From positions 1-64,000 of the forward strand of contig JALCRQ010000004.1 of NCBI GenBank assembly GCA_022652655.1: 64,000 bases of DNA, in the 5' to 3' direction. Position numbers and translations under genes: made by a program. The notes under the pieces are model-generated. The model was not told the DNA's origin and did no database searches. It saw only the letters and a list, made by a program, of their open reading frames with translations. Numbering within the stretch: the first letter of the stretch is position 1; each line of letters opens with the position of its first letter. Shown in pieces: positions 7,995 to 15,284 of the stretch. This DNA is from Oscillibacter sp. GTDB taxonomy: Bacteria > Bacillota > Clostridia > Oscillospirales > Oscillospiraceae.

Positions 7995-8408
7995 ATGTGG
8001 CTATCAAAACAGATTCGCTCCGTGCCGCCCTCCGCGGACGCCGATCTGGGCGTGACCTCCATCGCCGGAGGCGCGGCGGGGGTGCTGACCCGGGGCGAGG
8101 TGCGGAGGGTTCCGGTCTTCGGACCGGGCGGATACATCTGGCAGCCCCGCAGCGGCGAGACGGTGCTGGTGATCAAGGGCGGCCCCGGCGGTGAGGAGAC
8201 CTGCGTGGCCGGAGCCGCCCAAAGGGACGCGCCGCCGGCCATGAAGCCCGGTGAGGTATATCTGTACGCTCCCGGCGGGGCGTCCGTCTATCTCAAAAGC
8301 GACGGCTCACTGGAACTCTCCGGCTCCATCCGGCTTCGCGGCAGCGTGCAGATCAGCGGAGAGCTGACCATCAACGGCCACGGCTGCAACGCGGCCGCCG
8401 CCCAGTAG
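7995..8408 (+). CDS. Baseplate spike protein (gpV-like, XkdR/S region)
   Basis: This 137-residue protein has an OB-fold-like N-terminal half (RRVPVFGPGGYIWQPRSGET, VLVIKGG) and a repetitive beta-helix-like end (SVYLKSDGSLELSGSIRLRG, then QISGELTINGHG). This is the layout of phage central spike proteins such as P2 gpV and XkdR-type products, which pierce the outer surface of the target cell. ATG 7995 directly follows the hub stop, with aaaggagaggg upstream. At 137 residues it is a small spike. Confidence 0.7.
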   Translation: MWLSKQIRSVPPSADADLGVTSIAGGAAGVLTRGEVRRVPVFGPGGYIWQPRSGETVLVIKGGPGGEETCVAGAAQRDAPPAMKPGEVYLYAPGGASVYLKSDGSLELSGSIRLRGSVQISGELTINGHGCNAAAAQ

Positions 8409-8421
8409 GAGGGGAATGGGA

Positions 8422-8772
8422 ATGCTTAAGATCAGAAACGGCGACTATGTGCCGGACGGCACCGGCGGCCTTGCCCGGTGCGAAAGCGCGTCCGAAGAGC
8501 TGCTTCAGCAGGCGCTGCTGCGCCTCAGCGCCCATCGGGGCGCGCTGCCGTTCTGGGAGGATTTTGGCAGCAGACTCTGGCAGCTGGGACGGCTGAGCGC
8601 GGCAGAACGGCCCGCGGCGGCAAAACAGTACGCGGCGGAATCGCTGGCGGATCTGGAGGAACTCAGCGTCACCGGAGTGACGCTGGGTGAGCCCCGGGAC
8701 GGTGCGCTGCCCCTGACGGTGGAGCTCGCCTGCGGAGATGAGAAGTACGCGGTGGAGCTGGCGGTTCGCTGA
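8422..8772 (+). CDS. Baseplate wedge protein gp25/GPW family (XkdS-like)
   Basis: The 116-residue protein contains helix SASEELLQQALLRLSAHRGA and the phrase LPFWEDFGSRLWQLG, typical of gp25-like wedge proteins where an acidic-rich loop precedes the strand pair at the C-terminus (LTVELACGDEKYAVELAVR). gp25 starts sheath assembly at the baseplate. The ATG at 8422 is preferred to the one at 8416 because aggagggg ends at 8414, which leaves a normal spacing only for 8422. The protein lies between spike and gpJ genes, as in PBSX. Confidence 0.75.
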   Translation: MLKIRNGDYVPDGTGGLARCESASEELLQQALLRLSAHRGALPFWEDFGSRLWQLGRLSAAERPAAAKQYAAESLADLEELSVTGVTLGEPRDGALPLTVELACGDEKYAVELAVR

Positions 8773-8799
8773 GCGCCCCGGGGAGAGGATGAGACGGAA

Positions 8800-9861
8800 A
8801 TGAAAACAGTCGAGGAAATCTATCAGGAGCTGCTGGCCGCTTTCGCGGAGCGGGCGGGCTGGACGCCCGGGGACGATTGCGATCTGAGCGTACGGCTCTA
8901 TGCCGCCGCGGCGCAGCTGCAGGCACTGGCCATCCAGGCCGACTGGGTGCTGGATCAGAGCTTCCCCCAGACGGCGTCCGGGACGTATCTGGACAATCAC
9001 GCCGAGCTGCGGGGCCTTGCGCGCGCGCCGGCCGGAAAGGCGTCCGGGACGCTGCGCTTCAGCGCCCCCTCCGCTCCGGCGGCCGATCTGACCGTCGAGG
9101 CGGGAACCATTTGCATGACGGCGGCGGGAACGCGCTTTACAACTGTCCAGAGCGCGGTGCTGCCTGCGGGAAAGCTCAGCGTGGAGGCGCCGGCAGCCGC
9201 GGTGGAGGCGGGGAGCTCGGGCAACGCCGTGGCGGGCACGGTGACGCTGCTGGGGGCCTATCCCGCCGGCATTACGGCGGTGACCAATCCCGCGGCTTTT
9301 GCCGGCGGCTGCGACGACGAGGACGACGAATCCCTGCGCAGAAGGATTCTGGAAAGCTACCGGCGTCTTCCCAACGGAGCCAACGCCGCATGGTATGAGC
9401 AGACGGCCATGAGCCACAGCGGCGCGGCCACCGCCAGGGCCATCGGCCGGGCCAGGGGAATCGGCACGGTGGACGTCTATGTGGCTACTGCGGCGGGACA
9501 GCCTGACGCAGCGCTGCTGAGCGCCATTCAGAGTGACCTTGCCCAAAAGCGGGAGATCGCGGTGGATGTCCAGGTCAAGGCCCCTACGCTTTCACCGGTC
9601 AATATTTCGGCGGAGATCAGCCTGAAAGAGGGCGCGGAGTTTGCAGCGGCGGAGACGGCCATCCGGGCGGCGCTGGGAGAGCTGTTTACGGGGAAGCTCC
9701 TGGGGCAGCCGGTGAGCATGGCCGGTCTGAACAGCCTGATTTACGGCATCGAGGGCGTCAGCAACTGTCATCTGCTGGCTCCTGCCGCCGATTTTGCCGG
9801 CGGCGATACGATCCTGCCCACGCTGGGGACGCTGACAGTTACCCAGATGGAGGAGGCATAA
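8800..9861 (+). CDS. Baseplate J family protein (XkdT-like)
   Basis: This 353-residue protein shows hallmarks of the baseplate J/gp47 family: an N-terminal helical region (YAAAAQLQALAIQADWVLDQ) followed by QTASGTYLDNHAELRG, the small-domain region AGTRFTTVQS, and the motif DDEDDESLRRRILESYRRLP. The C-terminal half (PNGANAAWYEQTAMSHSG) also fits. These proteins form the outer wedge that triggers contraction. ATG 8800 follows ggggagaggatgagacgga. The gene has the expected length for the PBSX branch and no breaks. Confidence 0.85.
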   Translation: MKTVEEIYQELLAAFAERAGWTPGDDCDLSVRLYAAAAQLQALAIQADWVLDQSFPQTASGTYLDNHAELRGLARAPAGKASGTLRFSAPSAPAADLTVEAGTICMTAAGTRFTTVQSAVLPAGKLSVEAPAAAVEAGSSGNAVAGTVTLLGAYPAGITAVTNPAAFAGGCDDEDDESLRRRILESYRRLPNGANAAWYEQTAMSHSGAATARAIGRARGIGTVDVYVATAAGQPDAALLSAIQSDLAQKREIAVDVQVKAPTLSPVNISAEISLKEGAEFAAAETAIRAALGELFTGKLLGQPVSMAGLNSLIYGIEGVSNCHLLAPAADFAGGDTILPTLGTLTVTQMEEA

Positions 9862-9865
9862 GAAG

Positions 9866-10450
9866 ATGGCGGAACAGTACGAGACGTATCTCAAAAATCT
9901 GCTGGAACCGCTGGCGCTTTACAGCTTCGCGGAGGGGGCAGTCAGCACCTGCGCCCTGCACGCGCTGGGATCGGGCCTGGACGCGCTGGCGGAGCGCCTG
10001 GCCTGCGTCGAACGGGAGGCCGCCGTCGCTACTGCGGAGGATCAGGGCCTCTCCCGCCGGGAAGCCCTTTTTGCCAGACGGCCCGCCGCACCCACCACCG
10101 CCCTGCGGCGCAGAGCCATTGCCAGCCTCTTTCAGATTTCCGGCGACAGTCTGACACCGGAGGACATCGGCCGAACCATCAGCGGCTGCGGGATTCGGGC
10201 CAAGGCCCGGGAGATGGAGACGGCGGGGAAGATCCAGGTCTATTTCCCGGATGTGGCGGGGGAACCGGAGGGCGCGGAGCAGATCGAGAAGATCATCCGG
10301 GACATCATTCCCTGCCATCTGGAGGTCGAATTCTACTTCCGATATCTCACCTGGACGGAGTGCGAAAAAGCCCAGATGACCTGGGCGGGAGTGGAAGCGC
10401 AGGAACATACCTGGAAAACCTTTCAGGCCGCGGTGCCGCCGGAGGAATAG
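9866..10450 (+). CDS. Phage tail protein, DUF2313 / XkdU-like (gpI family)
   Basis: This 194-residue protein begins AEQYETYLKNLLEPLALYSF and continues with a long helical region containing ERLACVEREAAVATAEDQGL. It ends with a strand-rich part (GKIQVYFPDV, IPCHLEVEFYFRYLTWTECE). This fits the DUF2313/YmfQ/XkdU family, the last baseplate gene in PBSX-type operons. In most phages a tail-fibre gene follows at once. Here none does: a hairpin-rich non-coding element begins 50 bases later. It starts four bases after the gpJ gene. Confidence 0.75.
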   Translation: MAEQYETYLKNLLEPLALYSFAEGAVSTCALHALGSGLDALAERLACVEREAAVATAEDQGLSRREALFARRPAAPTTALRRRAIASLFQISGDSLTPEDIGRTISGCGIRAKAREMETAGKIQVYFPDVAGEPEGAEQIEKIIRDIIPCHLEVEFYFRYLTWTECEKAQMTWAGVEAQEHTWKTFQAAVPPEE

Positions 10451-10480
10451 CCCGGCGTCCAAGAAGAAAATTTCCAATCC

Positions 10481-10509
10481 TTGCATTTTTTTCGGCAGAA
10501 TGGTACAAT
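10481..10509 (+). promoter_or_regulatory. Sigma-A-type promoter at the left edge of the hairpin element
   Basis: TTGCAT (10481-10486) and TACAAT (10504-10509) are separated by exactly 17 bases. The -10 box lies inside the left terminal inverted repeat of the element at 10500-10872, so the predicted RNA would consist of the structured repeat. It may also read into the LytTR gene at 10888. Confidence 0.5.
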
Positions 10510-10872
10510 GGCCGCAAAGCGGGCATTGTACCCGCGCATCAAAGCGCGGTGCGCTTTGGCGCATTGCAATCGTCCGCCGCCTCGCCCCTTGCGGGGCAAC
10601 CGGCGGGGATGACGGAGTACCATAAATTGCAGGCAATTTATGGTACAATGGCCGCAAAGCGGGCATTGTACCCGCGCATCAAAGCGCGGTGCGCTTTGGC
10701 GCATTGCAATCGTCCGCCGCCTCGCCCCTTGCGGGGGCAACCGGCGGGGGTGACGGAGTACCATAAATTGCAGGCATTGTACCTGCGCATCAAAAACAAT
10801 TCAGCGCCCTGACGCGGCTGAACTGCTCCTGTCTGACACTGCGGAGGGCGAGAAAGCTCAGAATTGTACCAT
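10500..10872. repeat. Hairpin-rich, TIR-bounded element (MITE-like)
   Basis: The segment is bounded by a perfect 10-bp inverted pair: ATGGTACAAT at 10500-10509 and ATTGTACCAT at 10863-10872. Inside are two tandem copies of a 140-bp unit (10501-10640 and 10641-about 10777) and a fragment of a third (about 10771-10794). Each full unit has three stem-loops. The first is GGTACAATG pairing with CATTGTACC around an inner CCGC/GCGG stem (10502-10532). The second is CAAAGCGC/GCGCTTTG (10540-10558). The third is GCCCC/GGGGC (10584-10597). A perfect 11-bp palindrome (CCATAAATTGC, AG, GCAATTTATGG) spans the junction at 10620-10643. I see no convincing gene in it and no clear target-site duplication. Confidence 0.7.
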
Positions 10873-10887
10873 GGGGAGGGGAACGCC

Positions 10888-11622
10888 ATGCTGCGTGCCG
10901 CTGTCTGCGACGATCAGGATGCAGAGCTGAAAATGCTGAATAAGCTGCTGGAGCACTACGGTAAAAAGCTGAGGCACCAGACACTGGAAACCGAGCTTTA
11001 TTCCTCCCCCAGAGCCCTGATCCGCCGCCTGGAGGAAGGCGCACGGTTCGACTTTTTTATCCTTGACATGATGATGCCGGAATACAACGGCGTGGATGTG
11101 GGGCGCGTCATCCGCGCGGCGGGACTGGAGAGCGCCATTATCTATATCACGGCCTCTCCGGATTTTGCCCTGGACGCCATCAGCGTGCATCCGGAGCAAT
11201 ACCTGCTCAAGCCGCTGGATCCCCAGGCACTGTTTTACGCGCTGGACAGCGCCTGCGAGCGGATCAACCGGAGGAGCGCCGCCTGCCTTTCAGTCAGGAC
11301 CCGGGGCGGAACGGAACTGCTGCCCTACCCCAAAGTGGTGTGCGTGGAGCACGTGGACCGCATTATGCGTGTCTATTCGGAGGACGGGGGGATCCTGGAG
11401 AGCGTGTACCTCCGGGAACCGTTTGAAAAGCTGACGGAGCCCATCCTGGGGCAGCCCGGTTTTGTGCGGACGCATAAGTCTTATCTGGTCAATCTGCACC
11501 ATATCCGCACGTTCCTCCAGGGAGAGCTCCGGATGGACACCGGCCTTCTGGTGCCCATCAGCCGGAGAAACGCCGCGGAGGTTCGCAGAACCTATTTGCA
11601 GTACATGCAGTATATGGAGTAG
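10888..11622 (+). CDS. LytTR-family response regulator, orphan
   Basis: The 244-residue protein has a receiver domain (residues 1-120) with the acidic pair in CDDQD, the phospho-acceptor in FFILDMMMPEYNG, T/S in YITAS, and the conserved lysine in YLLKPLD. This is followed by a LytTR DNA-binding domain (about 135-240) with FVRTHKSYLVNLHHI, as in AgrA- and LytR-type regulators. These proteins usually control surface, toxin or competence functions after signalling by a membrane histidine kinase. No kinase is encoded within reach, so the partner is elsewhere. ATG 10888 follows ggggagggg. The gene sits just after the TIR-bounded element and ends before a strong terminator. Confidence 0.85.
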   Translation: MLRAAVCDDQDAELKMLNKLLEHYGKKLRHQTLETELYSSPRALIRRLEEGARFDFFILDMMMPEYNGVDVGRVIRAAGLESAIIYITASPDFALDAISVHPEQYLLKPLDPQALFYALDSACERINRRSAACLSVRTRGGTELLPYPKVVCVEHVDRIMRVYSEDGGILESVYLREPFEKLTEPILGQPGFVRTHKSYLVNLHHIRTFLQGELRMDTGLLVPISRRNAAEVRRTYLQYMQYME

Positions 11623-11650
11623 CTTGGGGGAGAATCCCCTTTTCAGAAAA

Positions 11651-11684
11651 GTCCGGGCGGCCCATAGGGCCGCCCGGACTTTTG
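11651..11684. terminator. Bidirectional terminator between LytTR and DHHW genes
   Basis: A 13-bp perfect stem (GTCCGGGCGGCCC with GGGCCGCCCGGAC) encloses ATA. TTTT follows on the + strand, and AAAA precedes it, giving U residues on the minus strand. It lies between two converging genes. Confidence 0.8.
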
Positions 11685-11711
11685 GCATATTTTTTTGAGG
11701 AGACAGGGCGC

Positions 11712-12908
11712 TCACCGCCAGGCGCCGTTGCCGCTCTCAGAGAGGAACGTGCTCTCATCCCGGACGCAGATCACGACGTCCGGACGATACTGCCGGATGT
11801 AATCCCCCAGCGTCTTTTCCGAGTAATAGCGGAAGTCCAGACTGCGGGTTTCGTCAAAATCCGTCCACAGCAGCGTCTCCAGCGGATTGGTGAAGGAATC
11901 TCCGTAGATGAGGACGCTGGGCAGCTCCGGCCGGTTCGTCCGGATGACGGTCTCAGCCCGGTCACCGCCCATGTATACGTCGTAGCCGATCAGCCCGGCA
12001 GAATCCGTCGGAAGCGAAAAAACGGAAGCGTCGGAGGACTTGCCGGAATCCTCCCGGGAAAAGGGGATGCTCTGCCGGGGAACGGCGATCTCAACCCGGT
12101 CCTCCCGTCCGTCGGAACTTTTCCAGAGGTGATAGAGCCGGCGGTTGGAGGAGCCCAGAAAGGGATTGGGCAGCGTGGTGAAGTCAAAATCCTCCCGCCC
12201 CAGGGGGACGAGAGACAGTGCCGTATTTTCCCGGGCAACGCGGTCCATCAGCAGTTCGTACGCCGCGAAAGCGCCCTCGAAGGTATAGTGATGATCCGTC
12301 CGAAAGTAGAGATAATCCGGCTTCCCCTCCTGCGCAAAGGCGGAATAGACATCGATAAACGGAACGCCCTCCTGCTCCATGGCGGAGGAGAAGGCGGCGC
12401 GAACCGCGTCGGTATGCCAGACGCGGTTTTCCATATAAGATGGATAGCGGTCCGAAAAGTAGGTGAATTGCAGGGGAACGCCCACGTAGTAAAAGGTTCC
12501 GCCCTGGGAGCCGATCAGCTTGCGCAGGGAGGCATACCGCCGGGCGGCCGCCTCCGCCTGACTGTCCAGGGAGGCCAGGCTCCAGCGGGAATAACCGTTG
12601 ACGGAGAGCAGCACGTCAGAACCGACCACCAGATTGTTTACCTTGGGCCGTCCCGCCGCCAGATCCAGCGCGGTGTCCGCCCGCAGAATACGGTCCCGGC
12701 CGCAGACGTGATCCGAAAGCGCCTGTTCCGCCGCCGTGAAATAGTCCCCCGACCAGACGCCGTCCGCCGAGAGGGCCGGCATGGCCGTCAGCATGCGCTG
12801 CTCGTAAAACGACGGGCCGTCCTTCCAGCGGGCCAGCGTGAGCAGGGGGACGGTGAGAAAGGCCAGCGCAAAAAGCAGAAGAAATACACGGTTTGCGATT
12901 TGTCTCAT
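11712..12908 (-). CDS. DHHW family protein (AlgX/AlgJ-like partner of an MBOAT acyltransferase)
   Basis: The 398-residue protein begins with a signal-anchor (RVFLLLFALAFLTVPLLTLA) and has the SGNH-like features of the DHHW family: YLYFRTDHHYTFEGAFAAY in the middle and LIYGDSFTNPLETLLW near residue 330. The family works outside the membrane with MBOAT proteins to O-acetylate polysaccharides. The MBOAT gene is encoded directly upstream on the same strand, 16 bases away. ATG at 12908 is preferred because cgggaggcagtcc lies before it. A longer reading to 13181 would run into the MBOAT gene. The acetylated glycan is not identifiable from this window. Confidence 0.85.
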   Translation of the reverse strand: MRQIANRVFLLLFALAFLTVPLLTLARWKDGPSFYEQRMLTAMPALSADGVWSGDYFTAAEQALSDHVCGRDRILRADTALDLAAGRPKVNNLVVGSDVLLSVNGYSRWSLASLDSQAEAAARRYASLRKLIGSQGGTFYYVGVPLQFTYFSDRYPSYMENRVWHTDAVRAAFSSAMEQEGVPFIDVYSAFAQEGKPDYLYFRTDHHYTFEGAFAAYELLMDRVARENTALSLVPLGREDFDFTTLPNPFLGSSNRRLYHLWKSSDGREDRVEIAVPRQSIPFSREDSGKSSDASVFSLPTDSAGLIGYDVYMGGDRAETVIRTNRPELPSVLIYGDSFTNPLETLLWTDFDETRSLDFRYYSEKTLGDYIRQYRPDVVICVRDESTFLSESGNGAWR

Positions 12909-12924
12909 GGACTGCCTCCCGGTT

Positions 12925-14349
12925 TTAAAACTGAAAATAGATAAAGGAATTGAATCCGGATTCCACCAGACGCAGGACGGCCAGGCCGCCCAGCGCCAGT
13001 GCCAGCGCCGTAGGCCCCCAGCAGAGGATCGCGGCGCACAGGCGGCTGTCCCGCCGCCGCTCCAGCCGCCGGCGCAGCGCGTCCCGGACGGGCAGGGCGG
13101 CCAGGATTCCCGCCGCCAGCTCCCAGCGGTATTCCAGAAGCTCGTAGACGGCCTGTCCGCCCAGAGCGCCGGAAGCGGCACCGCCGAACATGATCTTCAG
13201 AAAACTGAGAATCTGGGGCACTCCGGAGGCGCGGAAAATCAGCCAGCCGAACAGCACAGCAGCCATAGCGCAGAGATGCTGGGTCCAGACCGGCAGACGC
13301 CGGAGTCCTCCGCCCCAGAGATACCGCTCGCCGATGAGGAGCAGGGCGTAGTAAAAGCCCCAGAGCATGAAAGTCCAACTGGCGCCGTGCCAGAAGCCGG
13401 TCAGCGTCCACACGATCAGCAGGTTCAGAATCTGACGGCCCAGGGGTACCCGGCTGCCCCCCAGGGGGATGTACAAATAGTCCCGGAACCAGGTGCTCAG
13501 CGAGATGTGCCAGCGCCGCCAGAAATCCGTGACGGAGCGGGCAATATAGGGGTAGTTGAAGTTCTCCGGAAAGTGAAAACCGAACACCCGCCCCAGCCCG
13601 ATGGCCATGTCCGAATACCCGGAGAAATCAAAGTAGATCTGCAGGGTGTAGGCGATCACGCCCAGCCAGGCCATGGAGGTGCTCAGCAGCGCCGGAGACT
13701 GGGCGAAGGCGGCGTCGGCAATGCGGCTGAACTGATTGGCCAGCAGGACTTTTTTGGCAAGCCCGAATAAAAACCGCTGCAGCCCCAGAGCGGCTTCATC
13801 GGCGGTCTCCCGGCGGCGGTGCAGCTCCTGCGCCATGTCGCCGAAACGGACGATGGGGCCCATGGTGAGCTTGGGGAAAAAGGACAGGTACAGCGCGGCG
13901 TTTAAAAGGCTCCGTTCCGGCTCCGCCGTGCCGCGGCGGATGTCGGCCAGATAGGAAAGCCCCTGAAAGGTAAAAAAGGAGATGCCCACGGGGAGAAGAA
14001 GGCTCTGCCGGTGCACCGCGGGGAGGACCCGGGCCAGATTTTCCGTCACGAAGCCCAGGTATTTGAAGAGGAACAGCAGTCCCAGATTGCACACGGTTCC
14101 CACGGCGCAGGCAGCGCTACGAAACCGCTCCGGCCGCCCGGGGGCGGAGAGCAGGCCGAAGATGTAGTTGATGAGAACGGAGGCGGCCAGCAGGGGCAGC
14201 GCCCTCCAGCCACCGCAGCCGTAAAAAACCAGGCTGAACGCCAGCAGAATCCCGTTGCGGCTCCGGCGGGAGCGGCACAGCGGACAGAAATACACCGCCA
14301 GCAGAAGCGGCAGGAAAATAAACAGAAAAGAGAGCGAACTGAAAACCAT
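12925..14349 (-). CDS. MBOAT family O-acyltransferase (AlgI/DltB-like)
   Basis: This 474-residue multi-pass membrane protein begins MVFSSLSFLFIFLPLLLAVY, the usual start of AlgI-type enzymes. It has the family signature FWRRWHISLSTWFRDYLYIP and the catalytic-histidine block TGFWHGASWTFMLWGFYY. MBOAT proteins move acetyl groups across the membrane for O-acetylation of cell-wall polymers or exopolysaccharides, handing over to a DHHW/AlgX partner, which is the next gene. About ten membrane segments are visible. Transcription probably starts at the strong promoter at 14480-14508. The ribosome site before ATG is weak. Confidence 0.9.
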   Translation of the reverse strand: MVFSSLSFLFIFLPLLLAVYFCPLCRSRRSRNGILLAFSLVFYGCGGWRALPLLAASVLINYIFGLLSAPGRPERFRSAACAVGTVCNLGLLFLFKYLGFVTENLARVLPAVHRQSLLLPVGISFFTFQGLSYLADIRRGTAEPERSLLNAALYLSFFPKLTMGPIVRFGDMAQELHRRRETADEAALGLQRFLFGLAKKVLLANQFSRIADAAFAQSPALLSTSMAWLGVIAYTLQIYFDFSGYSDMAIGLGRVFGFHFPENFNYPYIARSVTDFWRRWHISLSTWFRDYLYIPLGGSRVPLGRQILNLLIVWTLTGFWHGASWTFMLWGFYYALLLIGERYLWGGGLRRLPVWTQHLCAMAAVLFGWLIFRASGVPQILSFLKIMFGGAASGALGGQAVYELLEYRWELAAGILAALPVRDALRRRLERRRDSRLCAAILCWGPTALALALGGLAVLRLVESGFNSFIYFQF

Positions 14350-14479
14350 CTTGCACAACCTGACCCGCTCTGCCCCGCAGTCCGCGGAAGGAAAGCGCTT
14401 TTTCAAGGAGAAAAAATGCGGCAAAACCGCCTGCACGGCAGACCGGAGACGGCAAAATCCGACCGTTTTTTCCAATAAA

Positions 14480-14508
14480 AGTATAACGGCGCCGCCGCCC
14501 GGTGTCAA
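14480..14508 (-). promoter_or_regulatory. Promoter of the MBOAT-DHHW operon
   Basis: On the minus strand TTGACA (14503-14508) and TATACT (14480-14485) are separated by 17 bases. This is a near-consensus sigma-A promoter about 130 bases upstream of the MBOAT start. Confidence 0.7.
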
Positions 14509-14551
14509 CTGCCGGACGCAGTTCCGGCAGGCGAAAAAACCGGGGGAACAC

Positions 14552-14580
14552 TTGACGATGCTCCCGGGGGTGTGTTATTC
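14552..14580 (+). promoter_or_regulatory. Promoter of yqeC-yqeB
   Basis: TTGACG (14552-14557) and TTATTC (14575-14580) are separated by 17 bases, 29 bases ahead of the yqeC start. It lies back to back with the MBOAT promoter. Confidence 0.5.
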
Positions 14581-14609
14581 TCGGGAAAAGAGAACGGGAG
14601 GCGCTGTCC

Positions 14610-15284
14610 ATGGAGCTGGCGGAACAGCTGGGAATCCTGCCGGGGATCACGGCCGTGGTAGGCAGCGGCGGAAAGACGACGCTGCTGTGTGCCCTGGGAG
14701 AAGGGCTGTCGGCCGGGGGAGCCGCGGTGATTCTGTGTACGACCACGAAGATCTATCCCTTTGCCGGCATTTTCGGGACGGACACGGCGGATGAAGCCGT
14801 CCTGACCCGGCTGCTCCGGGCGCATCGGCTGGTGTGCGCGGGACTGCCGGCGGGGGATTCGGGAAAGCTGACGGCGCCCGGGATTCCCATGGCCCGGCTG
14901 GCCCGCCTGGCGGACTATGTGCTGGTGGAGGCGGACGGCGCCCACGGCCGGCCGCTGAAAGCCCACGCTCCCTGGGAGCCCGCGGTTCCGCCGGAGGCGG
15001 AGCGGGTTGTGTGCGCGGCGGGCGTGCTGGGCATCGGCCGTCCCATCGCGGAGTGCGCCCACCGGCCGGAGCGCTATGCGGCCCTGGCGGGGGCGGCGGA
15101 GGATGAAACGGTGACGCCGGAGATGGCGGCCCGGGTGCTGCGGGCGGAACGCCTGGGGGAGATATATCTGCTCAATCAGGCGGACGGGCCGGAGGAGCTG
15201 GCGGCGGCCCGGCGGGTGGCCGCGCTGCTGGACGCGCCCGCCGTGTGCGGGTCGCTTCGAAAGGGGGAGACGGTGAGATGCTGA
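14610..15284 (+). CDS. yqeC: YqeC-family selenium-dependent hydroxylase accessory protein
   Basis: The 224-residue protein has a P-loop-like nucleotide site near the start (AVVGSGGKTTLLCALGEGL) and CTTTKIYPF next to it, then VEADGAHGRPLKAHAPWEP and the TPEMAARVL block. These are features of YqeC, a predicted GTP/ATP-binding protein found with selenium-dependent molybdenum hydroxylases. It is thought to help mature their labile-selenium molybdenum cofactor. The next gene overlaps its stop by seven bases, and the yqeC-yqeB pairing is itself diagnostic. ATG 14610 has gggaggcgctgtcc upstream. No hydroxylase subunit gene is in the window. Confidence 0.85.
   Translation: MELAEQLGILPGITAVVGSGGKTTLLCALGEGLSAGGAAVILCTTTKIYPFAGIFGTDTADEAVLTRLLRAHRLVCAGLPAGDSGKLTAPGIPMARLARLADYVLVEADGAHGRPLKAHAPWEPAVPPEAERVVCAAGVLGIGRPIAECAHRPERYAALAGAAEDETVTPEMAARVLRAERLGEIYLLNQADGPEELAAARRVAALLDAPAVCGSLRKGETVRC

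Noticed and set aside
10501-10794. Tandem repeat as a possible CRISPR array
   Set aside because: The units are about 140 bp, nearly identical along the whole length, and contain no spacers. There are no cas genes in the window.
10360-10889. Open frames running through the TIR-bounded repeat on both strands
   Set aside because: The translations are repeated because the DNA is, lack ribosome sites, and cross hairpins. No protein family is visible.
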